Origin: Augochlora pura
Lineage: Eukaryota > Arthropoda > Insecta > Hymenoptera > Halictidae
NCBI RefSeq assembly: GCF_028453695.1
Contig: NC_135776.1
Location: 21,224,344 to 21,288,343 of the forward strand
Reading direction: 5' to 3'
Length of the DNA stretch: 64,000 nucleotides
Part shown: positions 37,562 through 51,500 of the stretch, piece after piece
How positions within the stretch are numbered: position 1 is the stretch's first letter
Layout: every line of letters begins with the position of its first letter
Position numbers and translations under genes: made by a program
Notes under the pieces: model-generated
The model's input: the letters and a program-made list of their open reading frames with translations, nothing else
The model's database searches: none
What the model was told of the DNA's origin: nothing

Positions 37562-37563
<2 letters not shown>

Positions 37564-37609
<46 letters not shown>
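37564..37609. repeat. (CT)n microsatellite
   Basis: Uninterrupted CT run of about 46 bp. Confidence 0.97.
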
Positions 37610-37612
<3 letters not shown>

Positions 37613-40400
37613 TTCTCGCTCTCGCTTGTAGGCCGAACGCCAATAACGGCCACTAATTGTGGACTGCGGCGGGCCGGACCGGTTGCTGCTTTCTATGGCA
37701 TTTAACTCAAAAAGAGAATTTCGGGGGAGTGGAAGAAATCCACGGGTGGGGCGTTTTGCACATAGATTCGCCGCGTGTCGCTCGATTTCTCAGAACTAGG
37801 TCGGCCTAATTCTTTTCCTTTGCTTCAGAAATTTAAGACCTTATGCCAGGGGTTTGCAATTATCGACAAATACACATATGTTTCTTACTGTGTTCGGACT
37901 CAGACAGGTCATGCATACAGTTTTACGCATCACTGCTAGATGGCTTCGATATTTCACATTAAAATTGAAACAAATCATTCGAAAAAATTTTAGCTTGTCC
38001 AGTTCGATCTTTAAAAAAGTTATTCCCTTTTAAAAATTGTCTATATAGATTTGTCATTAAAATCTTCGGCATTACCATGCCGAGTAATTAATTTATATTA
38101 GCAGATTTTTCATAGAAAGAGTTTTATCGGCCGGAAGATTAGAGCCACGGAATAGCAGGCTCTTGTGTTTGAGAATATTAATGCCGCGGCCCGCTTAGCG
38201 GTCGAAAAGACGCAAAGGGGGTTTGCAACATCAACGATCGCCCTTTTAATAAGCGTAGGACGATCAACGATCGGGAATATGAGATCAAAGCTACGGCGCC
38301 GCGCGATGGTTACCGTCCAAATGTCGTCTACGACAGCAAAGTTGTCGGATGAATATTTCAGGGTAACCGGGGTGCCGATGGGATACGCCAACCATCCCCA
38401 TGTTATTCCCGCAAAGAGCATTTGCGTTATCCGCCAGTACATTTCGGGATTGTTGGGGGTACGGAACCCTTTTGTTGCATGCGCGAGATGCTTAAACGGT
38501 TAGTTAAGTACGAAATTGGGGTTTCATCCAGTCGAAAGAAACCCGGTCATCCTGATCAGCATTATTTATTGATTGAATGCCTGCGTAACGGGGAATGGAA
38601 GAATGTTGTTAATGTCGAGGGCGACGCTTGTGTCGGTCGGTGGAAGGGGTAAGTCGCGCTCGGCGGAGAACAAATAGAATGTGAGCATCCTAAGTGAATA
38701 ATAAACATCGCGGCGGGGGTTGCTCGGGGTGCACTTTTAAGGTGGCCATATTGGCTTCGTAGCCTACGGGGCTGGTTCCTTATTTATCCTACTAGCATCG
38801 TGGCGACCCTCCTCGCAGAAATGATTATTCGGCTATTATACGATGATTACCACCCAGTGGTACGTGGGTGTAATACGAGAAATAAGTGTGCAGTTTCATG
38901 CCACCGCGGGTCCAATGACAGAACGAATGAATCCGTCGAGTGTTACCACGTATTTAACGCCTCCATGAAACACATGGTCGTACATCTGTCCTCTACCTCG
39001 TTACCTTATCACTCTCTGTACACCCCCAACGTTTGACAAATAATAATCACTAGTTTTGCTAGATGGGCCGTTGACAAATCATACGTTCGTAGGTTCATGG
39101 ACCAGCAGACGGCTTTAACAAGGAATGATCAAAGTAACTGAGGTAACTAGTATGTTTACCTGAAATCTTCCAAGTTGTCTGGTTCTTCCAAGAAAAATTC
39201 AAGTACAGCGAAATTATTTTGGAACAAGAATTGTAGTAAAGAGTAGTAGTATTTATAGCATATCGTAATGGTTTTTGTATAGCAGTAGTAACATATGCAT
39301 AGAACATCTTCGGATGTAAAAAATTTTGGAGTTCCAGCTATAGCACATGAAAAATGAAAGTAACGAGTCTGTAAAATAAAGGATAAGATTATGTTAGATT
39401 TTGTTACAGTGAACGTCATTGATAGAGTGAAAGATTACAGTTTCCCAGATATTTAGCAATAAAAATCGCGAATGTGTAATATAAAGAACCTTGAAGGTGG
39501 AAGGAAAATGCTATAAGCACAGCAGACTGATACTCCTTGAAAATTGAATCTCACGACCCGACGTGGTTTATGGCATGCAAATTGGGTTCGACCTTCCCCG
39601 CCGGTCTTTCTACCAAATCCTAATCCAATCCGCTTCTGCGTAAAGTCTACCTGCTCTCACTTTTCTACAAAACATCACCTGTAAGAAGCTGGCCACCTTT
39701 CGATAAGCATTCGGTCGATTGTTCATCTAATTCGGTAATTATCCTACTTGTGTGCAAGAATTTAAGAATAAAATATATTAATTACAACAATACTTATCAT
39801 TATATTGTTTTCATTATTATTATTATACGTGGTCATTAGGAACCACGTGTCTCACAATTCGCATTAATGTTATTGTTACACAGCTCTCAATATGAAAATG
39901 TAACCATGTAGCACTGTGCATGTTTTCGTTTCGGAACAGAAGAGTCTGCAGTGAGATCATTGTCATCTTACACAAGTATAATCCCGTAAAGCCTGTCCAG
40001 AGTTCGATTACAAAGACTACTCTAGGAACGATTCGCCCGTACCCCGCGATACGTCCGCTTCCATGTACATACATATTTAACGTCAGATCGCGCGGAACCC
40101 CTTTCTCTGCGCCCAGTATGGCGAACGATTAACAAAAGGGCCTCCCCTCTGTTGTCGAGTCGAACCACGGGACGACCACGCAACAGCTGTCCGATGGTAT
40201 CAATGTCCTTCGATCGAGATATCCGCTTCTTATCGACTCGTATCGCTCGTCCCTATTTTCATTCCGTTTCTTCTCGCGGTCGGTGGACACGCAGCTTTTT
40301 CTCACCTTCGGCCGTGTGTACCGCGACAATTACAACGCGCGCTAATTATTCCCGGCGGTCCCCTTTCCTTTTCCTTCGTTGGTCGGGCTTGTGTACAACT

Positions 40401-40401
<1 letters not shown>

Positions 40402-40476
<75 letters not shown>
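40402..40476. repeat. Longest (CT)n microsatellite in the window
   Basis: Uninterrupted CT run of about 75 bp. It creates a Leu-Ser repeat inside a spurious plus-strand frame. Confidence 0.97.
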
Positions 40477-40479
<3 letters not shown>

Positions 40480-41811
40480 CTCGCAAAAAATCGATTTTCC
40501 GCACGTACGTGATTTGCAAATTAACAGATCAAAATTCAGAAAGAACTTCTGAGATGCGAAGAGAACGTGAAAATTGATTGCAGATTTTATGCATTATCCC
40601 AAACAAGGGAAACAACGAATATTCTTCATTCTGTCAAGTATTGTTACGTTCAGTTGCTTTTGCTTGCAACCGATGCACACAATGTTTACTTTGCTGATCT
40701 ACGAATGACCTTGTAATCTGTACAAATATTATAAGATCACTTTAATAACATATTTAATAGAACAATTTATTTAATAATTTCATAATTTATTCATAAGTTT
40801 ACATTTATTATCATTTTTCTTCAGATTCGTTTTGATTTGATCGAATAATTTTCTGTATCGAGCCAACCATTTATATTTATCTTGTAAGCTGCATATTTTC
40901 ATTTCTGTTTTCGGAAGACAGTTCAGGCAGAGGTGTAGAGAAAATATAACGGGGGTCTCGATTTAAATACATGTTATTATTAACGGACTGCGACGGCAGC
41001 TCAATAGACCCGAGAACAATTTGAAACAGAGAAACGATTATGGACGGCTGTCGCAACAGCTCAAGTGTTTTCGTAGGTTCTCTAAATACGGACTACAGCG
41101 GAGGTTTAGTTGCTGAACGGTATCAATACAGGCACAGTCTCCGAAACTCGACGGGAGTAATAATTTTCAGGGCTTCGCCGGTTTTCAGTCGGAACGTACT
41201 GCGAGAGTAAATCACGGGATTCTACTACAAAGTAAACCAGTTTGAAAAATGATAATTCTACTAAAATGTGGAACAATTCGAAGGATTATAATTATACGGA
41301 AAGGTCGGATAGTTTGGAGATTTATAATTCGCGTCACCGCGACGTTGAAGTTAATATTTAGCGGCCAAGGTCAATCAACGATCGTTTCTTGAATTATTTC
41401 TTTATTCGAAAAACCAAACCCGTGCCCCGTGCTTCAAGCTCAGCGATCGTATAAATGAACATCGAACCGGGTGATTATTTATGCCACCATTTTACCGACA
41501 GTCAACGCGTGAAATATTCATCGAATCGATACATGGTAACACAAAAGCGATTAACTGGAAACGTCACAGAGCTTTCTACAAAACAGACAGTTTCACACAG
41601 TTTATATTGGTATACACGACGTTATTGCGTTTTTTAAATAAATATTACGAAATCCCGAGCTTTGGCTTTTTATAACTTTCCGTTGTTCGGAAAATTATGA
41701 GTGCGGGATTTGCAAGGAGGAAATCTGCGCCGCGATAGGATCGTATATTGCAGTTCAATTATGCTAGCGAAAAATTAAACGAGACACTACTATCTGGAGA
41801 CGAGCCGGGGA

Positions 41812-41904
41812 ATGGAATATAACCGAGAACCGTGTCCCTGGAGGATTGTCGACGACTGCGGAGGCGCTTTCACCATGGGTGCCATTTGTGGATCACTCTT
41901 TCAG
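41812..41904 (+). CDS. Tim17b: Tim17 coding exon 1
   Basis: Thirty-one codons from ATG to CAG, followed by the donor GTGAAC at 41905. It ends in phase 0 after GSLFQ, which joins directly to SFIGF of exon 2. Confidence 0.93.
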
Positions 41905-43057
41905 GTGAACCAATCGATTTTTCATTTGGATAAATCTACGCTTTGCTAGAAGCACGTCGTATAATGTACACTTGATTCTTTCGTGCTCAATCTACACCAT
42001 TCTTTTATGGATCATGTCAATTCTTTACATTATTCATCAATTTTGATTAAATAGTAGGTTGTGAACCGCGTGAAACATTGATGACTACGTACACGTTGTG
42101 GTGCCAAATGAGACGTTCTGTGCCGTAAAATTTCATAAGAAAATATCGATAAATCTATCTAAATAACTCGCAAACGATTTCAGGTTTGACAAATAGATAC
42201 AGGATAATTTCCTACTTTGAGAAGCACCAGTGAAAATAACTGGTATTGGTATAAGTAACCATGATAGAAAATTATTTAGATTCCGATCGAATGAAACCAA
42301 AATAAAATTCATTATATCACACCTTGAGTTATCGTTGCAAAAGACATCGCAGCGTTGCGGAAAAGAAATGTAATATGGACCAAGGATTTGAAAATGAAGT
42401 TTTAGAACCAGTGATTTCGAGACTGGTGTAGAGAGTAGTTCTAGAGTCAAAGCAATTCGCGACTCTCTAACCACCTGCTGCCCGTACCGACCGAATCGCA
42501 TAGGCAGTATCGGCATGCAGCCGAAATTGGCCGTCGTCACACAAGGTGTGTTGCACTTTCAGAGCTTCATCGGCTTCCGAAACGCGCCTTCGGGAATCAA
42601 TAAAAGGCTGCTCGGCGGTCTGTCGGCGGTGAAGAATCGGGTGCCCCAAGTGGCCGGAAACTTTGCGCTCTGGGGTGGCCTGTTCTCCGCGATCGAGTGT
42701 ACCCTAATCCGTTGCCGATCGAAGGACGATCCTTGGAACTCGATCCTGAGCGGCGCCCTAACCGGAGGCGTCCTCGCCGCGAGGACCGGCATCCCGTCCA
42801 TGATAGGAAGCGCGACCGTCGGCGGTGTGTTCCTGGCGTTGGTCGAAGGTTTCGGGATCATGGCGACGAGGCTTCACGCCGATTCGTTCGCCCAACATAT
42901 ACAGATGTACGATGCCGAAAATCTTCCCGAGTTCCAGGGTCTGTCCTCTAGGAGCAGAATCGGCTTCAGTGGAGCGCCAGTAAACGGGGACATACCCCCG
43001 AGGCAAATGAACGGCGCAAACTCTGTTGATGTAGACAGAATCGGCAAGGGCAGATGA
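41812..43057 (+). CDS. Tim17b: Mitochondrial import inner-membrane translocase subunit Tim17 (two exons)
   Basis: Tim17 is the core of the TIM23 complex, which moves presequence proteins across or into the mitochondrial inner membrane. Joining 41812-41904 to 42563-43057 gives 195 residues. The N-terminus REPCPWRIVDDCGGAFTMG and the loop GFRNAPSGINKRLLG are family signatures. Four hydrophobic Gly-rich segments lie at about residues 16-36, 61-80, 90-108 and 110-131. The conserved cysteine pair is present (Cys8, Cys77), as are acidic residues at 15, 76 and 126 that match the lateral-cavity acids of yeast Tim17. The tail after residue 135 is polar and makes the protein about 24 residues longer than human TIM17 (about 171). 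The ATG at 41812 has purine at -3 and G at +4. Confidence 0.95.
42563..43057 (+). CDS. Tim17b: Tim17 coding exon 2
   Basis: It starts after the acceptor TTGCACTTTCAG (42551-42562) and ends with TGA at 43055-43057. The frame is open further upstream from 42515, but those residues do not belong to Tim17. The intron is 658 bp. Confidence 0.93.
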   Translation, partial: SFIGFRNAPSGINKRLLGGLSAVKNRVPQVAGNFALWGGLFSAIECTLIRCRSKDDPWNSILSGALTGGVLAARTGIPSMIGSATVGGVFLALVEGFGIMATRLHADSFAQHIQMYDAENLPEFQGLSSRSRIGFSGAPVNGDIPPRQMNGANSVDVDRIGKGR

Positions 43058-43247
43058 TGCAGATCATTGCAAATCCCGATGAATTTTTCTCGTGCGTTTT
43101 AGCTTTTCTGTGACACGTATCCGTAGGACACGATCTTTCGAAAATTATCCCGCATGTTTCGCATTCTATCTTCTTTGATACTGTCTTAATCCTTTTAGGA
43201 GATTCTGGAACGATGTGCTTGTACTGTACCATGGTATTTCGTTACTT

Positions 43248-43253
43248 AATAAA
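43248..43253 (+). terminator. Tim17b: Tim17 polyadenylation signal
   Basis: AATAAA about 190 bases after the stop codon, a usual distance for a short 3' UTR. Confidence 0.7.
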
Positions 43254-43654
43254 ATACCGATTGTTGAAAAGTAATCCTTTTCTTCGCGAATATTTCGTGA
43301 TGACGGATGAATATCTACGAAATTGAACAACATACAAGTCGTTTGAGACATAAATTCTCATTTCAAAGTCGTTGTTTACATCATAATTAAACTGCAAATT
43401 TATAGCAGTTTATCATCAATACAGATCAATATGGATCAATACGGATGTTAATTTCATAAAACATAATAATAGACGAGAACAGAAACGATTTTCCCAATCG
43501 AGTGAAGATCCTTCAATAGCTTAGCTTGCACAGTACGCGTCGGAATGTACCTCGAGAAACGAATGGCCGTACCAGCACACGACTGACCATCTCGATTATC
43601 TTCACCATCTGTTGGCCATCATCGATGGACACAGATTCGAGAGATAACGATGAC

Positions 43655-43696
<42 letters not shown>

Positions 43697-46600
43697 GTTC
43701 TCCCCATGGCTAAGAAACATTTATTTCGTAAGGTGGTAATGACTGTTTTGACAGCGGCTCACGCCGAACCACCAGGGACAATTCGGAAGGTGCAGCCCCC
43801 GGACCCAAGGCCCATTGTCGCTGACACCAGATTGGAATCAATATTTACACTCAAGCCCGTGTAAGCCGTGGATTACCGAAGGATCTGCGGTCCTGCCAAC
43901 CCTTTAACGACTCAGTCAGCGGTCATACGAAAAATTTTACGGCTGAAAGGGCCTGTCCTAGGCACCATCCACGTGACGGCGAAGCGAGCCGTTTCGAGCG
44001 TTTCGAGGACACTCGAAGCAGCAAGTTTTACCACACTCGGACGGTACCCCGACGGGATTTAGCGTGCCTCTTTTAGTCCGCTCGGCAGCGCCAATTCAAG
44101 AGTGACTATACTCTCGATAGGCATTCAGTTATGGGATCAGCTTTCATCGGCGACAATGAGATCTCGATAGTTATTGTGCAATGGTCTATCAACAGCGCGT
44201 GGTACGCTGAAAACCATCCCCGTCAGAGCGGCGCGCGGCGTCGCGGTGTTGATAATTCGAAATTGGATCATTTTAACCTGGGAATCGGCCACCATGAAAA
44301 ACACCGTACAGCAGCGTACCTCATCTCAAAAACTATAGCCTGAGGTCGACGTAAAAGATATTCTGAAAAATATACAATGCTTGCTGTCTATGACATATTT
44401 ACTTTTTGAGCGCATCAAAAATAAAACTCCAATAACTTTTTCATTTTCATTTCATTCACTCGCGAAGCGTTATGCTTTCTTGAAAGTGTAGATGGTTTGA
44501 CATACCGTTTCTCCTCTTTACTTATTTTTGACTTATTATTACTAAAGACACGGCTTACAAGTAGACGAGTACCACAGTTACGAAAGAAAATTGCTTATTA
44601 AAACTAACATAATGTAGTGAAATATCAAAATTTAGTAGTAAATATTTCTTCTTGTGTGTTTTCTTGTAGCAATTCATTGTAAAATTGTAGCAATTATAGA
44701 CAGGACTTCATTCTAAAGTACTTTTGAGCTCATGAAAACGAATATCCATTTAGAGAAATGTATCAATTTGTGAACAAGCCTAACTCGATCGTGTGCAGAA
44801 TGTCTGACTTGAAATGTAATGTTTGATAAGTGCCGGCGGCGTTTGAAATAATAAACAGTGCGAGCGTGATTAAATGAGACAGATAAAAACGTAATCCAAC
44901 TTAATGCAACAGTATCGTGTGGTTAAATGTAAGAATCATTAGCTAAGCGAGTAAGAAATCTAAAGGTTAGTGAAAGGTGCAGGCGAATGACGAGTTAATT
45001 GATCTTGGCTCGTGAATTTACGGTGTTTCAATTTTATCGGCGATATTATTATAGTTACGGTGATTTTAGACACAGGAAGTACCGGAGTAAATTCAAAGAT
45101 TCGTTCCGCCCAATGGGGGAGCACAGAGGAAGTTATAATTTTCAAGTTGATTTCTATTTCACTAAGATTCTTGTCTTTTTATTTTTATAATCAGAAAATC
45201 TAGAAGAGCTGGCTGGCACCGTGTACCTATATTAATATTTCACATATTTCTATTGTAATCAATGACATAGTTATGTGTAAAGAATTTTCCATTCTTGATA
45301 TATACTCCCTAACACAAATAAACCTTTTAGTATCAACGATAGATAAAATGTCCATCGTACAACAATAGTAAAAGAAAAAAGTAAAAATAGCATCAAAGAA
45401 TGTTTAGACAAGTATAAATAAACCACAAAAATGATGTAATTTTAAAAGAAATCAAATTGTTTAGCGAAATTATATAGTATCTTAAGGGATCCGGATTAAA
45501 TGGATAACGTAATAATTTAATGCAAAACTGTAGTGCATATCATAATATATGTACATGTAATCGTACGACTGAAATCCTACAAGTGGCCGCTAATTGCTAT
45601 TAAGCAGATGCGAAATTAAATAAATAAATCAAGCTTACCATATCATATTCTATTATTAAATGTCGGAACATGTGATTCGTACCGCATCTCGTATAATTCG
45701 AATCCGGCAAGAATCAATTGCCGTTTAGACGATAGTGGCGGCGCTTGTAGAGAAAAGCCGAAACCCATGCAGGTAACATCGCATGCGAGATGTATGCCAT
45801 GTGTAGGTGCTGGAATTTTCTATTTTATCTACGCCTTTGTTGTTACAATAAATCTTCAGAGATTAATGTATTTATTAACTCAATAATTTCGCGTCAGCAT
45901 AATTGAATTAAAAATAATAAGAATTAGATTACAAGGATCAATTTAAATATGAAAGTTAGTTATTAGTTATTATTCGTTTTTCGTATAAACCATCGTAAAC
46001 TCATAAATATTATATCTATTGTAGATTTTTGTTTAATTGATTTATCAATAAAACTCGTTTGCTATAACAATTCCACTCAATTTTACAAGTATAATAACCA
46101 CTTATTTATGAATTGTATTTTGTAGTTTTAGAGCCAACAAAACCATAAAATAGCTAAACTGGTTAATTGGTCTATTTTAGCAGGGAGCTCGAGAACATTT
46201 GTTTTCAGCGATGTCGGTATTTCAGAACGTAGAACAGACGTCTCCGTGTGCTATTCAATCTACTATGATATATCTCATACGTGCTCCTCTTTCTCATCCG
46301 TAATGATGTCTTCGCTAAATGGTACTTGTTATCTTCTGAATATTTTTTACCGATCGATGATGTTTACCCATCAGCTTGACCATTTTGTCACCAATGACCT
46401 TACTGTTCTCTTTTTTTTATGCTAACCATCTATTGGTAAATTTGTCTACTGATTTCAAAGATACCTTAGAAAACAGATAATTAGCAACAATACAGACGGT
46501 ACACTATACAATTTGCCGTACGAATTATTTTAAAGGTTTAAAAAATTTCAATAGAGTAATTTTTAATGCATTTACGTCGTTTGAAGGAATTGTACGTAAC

Positions 46601-48416
46601 TCGACAGTAAAATTTTTCTTGCAAAGTTGCATTGTTATTAATGCCAAATTCACTGCAATACCAAACCTTGACAAATTACCGACCGATAGAGTCGAAACTT
46701 GGATCAGCAATCCACTGGAATTGGCCGTCGATATCGTATTAATATTATTATTAATACATCGGTGCAATGCTTTCAACAATTTAAAAACAAAATTCTAACT
46801 ACAATTTTACAATTAGAAATTCTTATTTTATCATGTCTACAGTCTATCATTTCTTCGATAGTACACGTATCGAGTTAAATAAAAGTATTTGTCTCTATCA
46901 TTTTCTATCTCATCTTATTTTCATTTAAAAGGCAAAGTAAAATGACGCCGTGAAGATCGATAATCGACGCTTTCGTTCACGCCACTTGGAAACGTTTAAA
47001 ACGAGATCAGGAGTATTGTTTACGATCCTTTGAAACACCAGACTCTCTTGAGGCTCGAGTGCTCGTAGGGCAGAAAGGGTCATCGTGTATTTTACCACTC
47101 TCTAAGGGGTTACGAAAGGAACAGGGTCTGTTGGCACAGTTAACACTTAACCGAGGGTTGCTTCCCCGTTCTCCTATTACACACCTTTCAGAAGACAAAT
47201 GAATATTTTCAAATTATACAATTAAACTTATTCAAGTCCGATTTATACCGTTGCCAAAGGGTTGTAAGAAAGTCGATGAAGCACAACCTACAATGATTCC
47301 AAACACTCAATGATTATTCTACAGCGACCGAAATTTATTGTCACGATTATAGCATCCAAGCAATAATTTCAAACGCTCGTAATCATATACAATAGTCTCC
47401 CTCGTAGTCTTCGTTTACATTGATTTTACGCTTTCAGTGAATCGATTGATTGCGCTTCATTCAGAATTGAATATTCTAATATTCTTGCCCTATAATATTG
47501 AGATGAAAATATGAAGACTCGGGAACATGTTCGATTAACTACAGGCATTATTCACATTTTTCGAATCGAAGTAACATTCTGCCATTATATTATCAATATT
47601 TAACAGTTACAGTGAAAGCTCGATAGCAATTTATTACTGACAAACAAGTATTCATCGCTCTAGCTGTGAAAATCGTAGTGCGAGAGATTAAATGAATGCA
47701 ACACAACGCAATGGTATAAAAAATAACAAATAAATAACATAGAAATATCAGAACAACAACAAAATATTATTTGCTAACTGAAAAATTGTTTTTAATAGTA
47801 GAAAAATTGCATTTACCAGTCAAAAAATCTTGTATGCGACAATAGAATAAAAGTACGAAAAATGAATGCAATGTTTGAATATAGTCTACGAATAATTTTT
47901 CTTTAATGTTGAAAATGAATCGAGACAATCTGTTAGAAAATGCTAGTCCGCAAATAGGGCCAGTTGTTTACCATACCCAAGTTCTATTTGTATCCGTAAG
48001 GGCTGTAATAGGTACCGGTTACAATAGAATAATAACCATCAATGGCATATTATGTTGCACACGTGGCTCGGCATAACTATGAAGAGATCGAACCAGGCTT
48101 TTGTTCGCCCCAGCCATGAACAACGTCTAGGAACGTGTCGGGACAGGGTGTGGGCATAAACGTCTCAATAATGGCTTTATTATGCGCCCATTTTTCGGAT
48201 ATTTTTATGAAAATCTATGCTGCGGAAGATCGGACAATTGATTCGCCTATAATTCTCTTCGTCAGCCAGATTCACACATTTATACGACACGCAATAAATC
48301 TATATTTTATTCCGTAATCTGTTAAAATCGGCAACATTAGAATAAACAAAATTAAAATTATTTATTTATTCAGATATTTTTTGTATATACATATGTTCGA
48401 TGTTCATTCAACCCAT
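43254..48416. other. AT-rich noncoding stretch downstream of Tim17
   Basis: Nothing coding was recognised. A (CT)n tract lies at 43656-43696. The rest is AT-rich with frequent short stop-bounded frames. Confidence 0.5.
43656..43696. repeat. (CT)n microsatellite
   Basis: CT run with one TT interruption, about 41 bp. Confidence 0.95.
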
Positions 48417-48507
48417 AATTTTGTCCATGTCAGGTTAATTTGTCAATGTTACGTATATCAATTTATTAATATTACAAGACATTAATTTGTTAATGTTGAA
48501 AAACATA
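48417..48507. repeat. Decayed tandem repeat, unit about 23 bp, four copies
   Basis: Units begin with AATT at 48417, 48437, 48460 and 48484. They share AATTTGTYAATGTTAC-like cores and measure 20-24 bp. Confidence 0.6.
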
Positions 48508-51500
48508 TTTCCTAGTAGCGAGTTTTGTCTAATAATCAATGTTCCATTTAAATAAATTTTACCCGCGCCAGCTGGGTCGCATCGAAAAAAGAATCTACTA
48601 TTGAATAGTTTCACGGCTTACGCGCGGTAACTCGACAATTTCAATCACCATGTTTCCGTGGTCCGCTAGGTATGAGACGATCGTCGTTGCGAGAATAATC
48701 GGGAATCGATTCCGCGAAGAGTGCTGACCACGAGGCTGCCTTCTACGATTGCTTCGGAATTGTTTCAGATTGGCATTCGAGTGGCAAACACGTTTGCTTC
48801 TGTCGGAGCGGGTTTCGGGTTTCTGCTCGGAGGGGTAGTACCATTGGCAAGGGACAGAATGGAGGGGGTTATAATCTGTATTATCCCCCGACTATTAGTG
48901 TTGAGAGGATCGGGACCGTGCAGATTACACTTATTACAGAAGATACGTCGAGTAACATTACGCGTAACGCTTCGCTAACATTGTCGTCTCCCCTTTAATT
49001 AAAATCTCGGCTCAGGTAAGACGTGTACCGAAATCTTGCGGAACTTCCATCACCCCCCGGTTCTTTTTTTCGCCGCGAACGAACGTTGCTTCGGGAACAA
49101 TTGTACGAGTGGTCTGGATTCGCTAATAATTAGCGAATCACAAGAAGTATTTCATATCGTCATGCAAAATAAACGGAAAAATATATACTCTCATAATTCT
49201 TTATTATATAAAATTGTTTCATAAAATTGGGTTATTACGTGAATCATTTCTCTTCTACACTACTTTTGACAAAATTACAAAATAAAGATTTCCGAAGAGG
49301 TTTTGTCACGATGAATGTATGATATCGTCAACCCCTAAAACATAATACATAAAACCGGCGAACAACATAACTGGAAAGTTCAGAACCCGTCCATTAATTA
49401 GCGAATCATGCTAATAAATGGTTTAGCCATTCACTCAGGCCAACCCCTTCAACTCCCCGGAGCGCAAAGCTCACTCATCATAATTGAAACAGATCAAAGG
49501 AGAGAAGTTGGAAGGTAAATCACCGAAGGAAGTCAAGGAATCAAGCTTGCAGATTTCACTCGAGAGAATCGCTAAATCGGCGGTAATAGCAGCCCTCGGC
49601 GGGGGGTGGGGCGGGGGAGGCGTGACTAGTGCTCGGACACCCTTCCTTCCGGCGGGCAACAACTGTTGGCCTATTAAACTAATTGACTGCGCAGTATGCC
49701 GGCACGGTTACGCGCCGAAAATCACTAGTGCACATGGACGTCTCCCATATGCAACGGCACCGCGCGTTCTTACCGATACACGTCCGACAACCCTAACAGA
49801 ACGTCACGCGTCGTCGCCTCCAAACAACCGATACCCAAATCGGGACTCGTTATGCTAATGCCACCGGACGACGATCCGATTGCGGCCCCATTCCTCTCGA
49901 CAGTTTTCGTTTAAAGAATCCACGTCGCTTTAAGGGTTGAGAGCATTGTACGACAGGTTGACGATTTATCTTTACCTAGTGAGAGCGAGTGTTCTTCACT
50001 CTCTATTTTCAATTTTTAGATATTATACCGTCTTTTGTTTTCACATCTCCGTGTCGCAATCTAATGTTTAACATCTTGACTACCACGCTAAAATTTCTTA
50101 AAATTGAAGTATTTGATTTAATGGAATGGAAAATGAAAAGTTAACTAGTACGACATCGATTACATCTTCGAGATGCTCGAGGATACGTGGGAATTCTAAA
50201 GAAATTTGGATAATATTATGGGCTACATTTGGGTGGCATTAATTTTCGACTACTTTTCAGAATAATTACTTCTTTGTAATGTATTCGAACAAACTGAATT
50301 TTACTAGGATAATTAGAATGTAAAAGAGATAAAATACTATCCACTACGATAAATTTTTACTTTGTAATTTCAGTTTCATTCGTTAAAAAGATCGTGCAGA
50401 TTGAAGTGGTTTCAAATATTCAAAAGGAACAAAAAATATTATAATGTTTCATTGATTAAAATGGCATATCTTTTTTTATTTCTTTGGAACTTCTAATGAA
50501 TTTCATGCGATGCTTGTTCAACCAATTCAGCGTTTTTAAGTAAAACAATTTTATACATCTGTAATACTGGTAAAAATATGAAGAGTCTACGATAGCAATT
50601 TATTTATTTGTCGTTTTTTTTTTCAGTATAATTGTTCTTGAATTGGCAGATTAAATTGTTCTTCGATACCAGTTTTCATTAAATTTCAATAAATCGTCAT
50701 CAAACAAGTTTTATCGATTAAATCAAAATTCTTATTGATTATTATTCACGATCTGCGAAACGCAATATTTAAATTTTCGTAACAGGCTCATTGTCAGATA
50801 GAAAAGTTATTCTTTTTAACGGTTGTATTTTTAAATTATAATTCTGAAATTGATTGCATTTTGGAAGACGTTTTATATTTTACCGAATATTTTAGCAAGA
50901 ATATTCAAACGATGTGAAAATAATTTTGATTCTATCTCTCAAGAAATCCTGTTTTCACTCGTCTGCGTGCGAAGAAGGGGGTGTGGAGATGGAACGTCAG
51001 CGCATTTTTCTAACATCAGAAACGATCCCTCCAACGAAACACCGTTTAACGAACCGCAAAGAGGCTGGTGCAGTTTATACCCCAGTTGGCCATTACGATT
51101 GCTGCTGCCCCTACATGTAATAAATATTGTTGCGGACCCCTGCCAATTATGCCAATGCGTGTTCTCCCTCTTGCTTCTACTATGCCGTCGAGAAAAAGAG
51201 AGAAACGAGGAGACAAGAGTGACGATATACGAACATAAGGTCGTGTCTCTGTTACACCCCTGGGCTCCTTTCCACCCTTGTGCAGTCGAGTACCCTGAAA
51301 TCCGTAACTGCATTATTTTATTAATGTCCCGGATCGACAGTGACGTTCCGCTCTCTCCTCGACGATTCTGAAAAAACGATCTTTTGCTCTGGTTGCTTCA
51401 GACATGCTCGAATGACTCCATTATTTTTTCTCTAAATGCAATTCGATTTCGGAGGATACCGTGATTTGCATGCTACATATGAAACCCTCGTGCTACTCTT

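Larger units (their letters stand above)
35061..41811. other. Noncoding stretch upstream of Tim17
   Basis: No coding region is supported. It contains a CpG-rich block at about 36640-37500, (CT)n tracts and AT-rich filler. The part just before 41812 probably holds the Tim17 promoter and 5' UTR, but no TATA box or initiator stands out. Confidence 0.5.
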
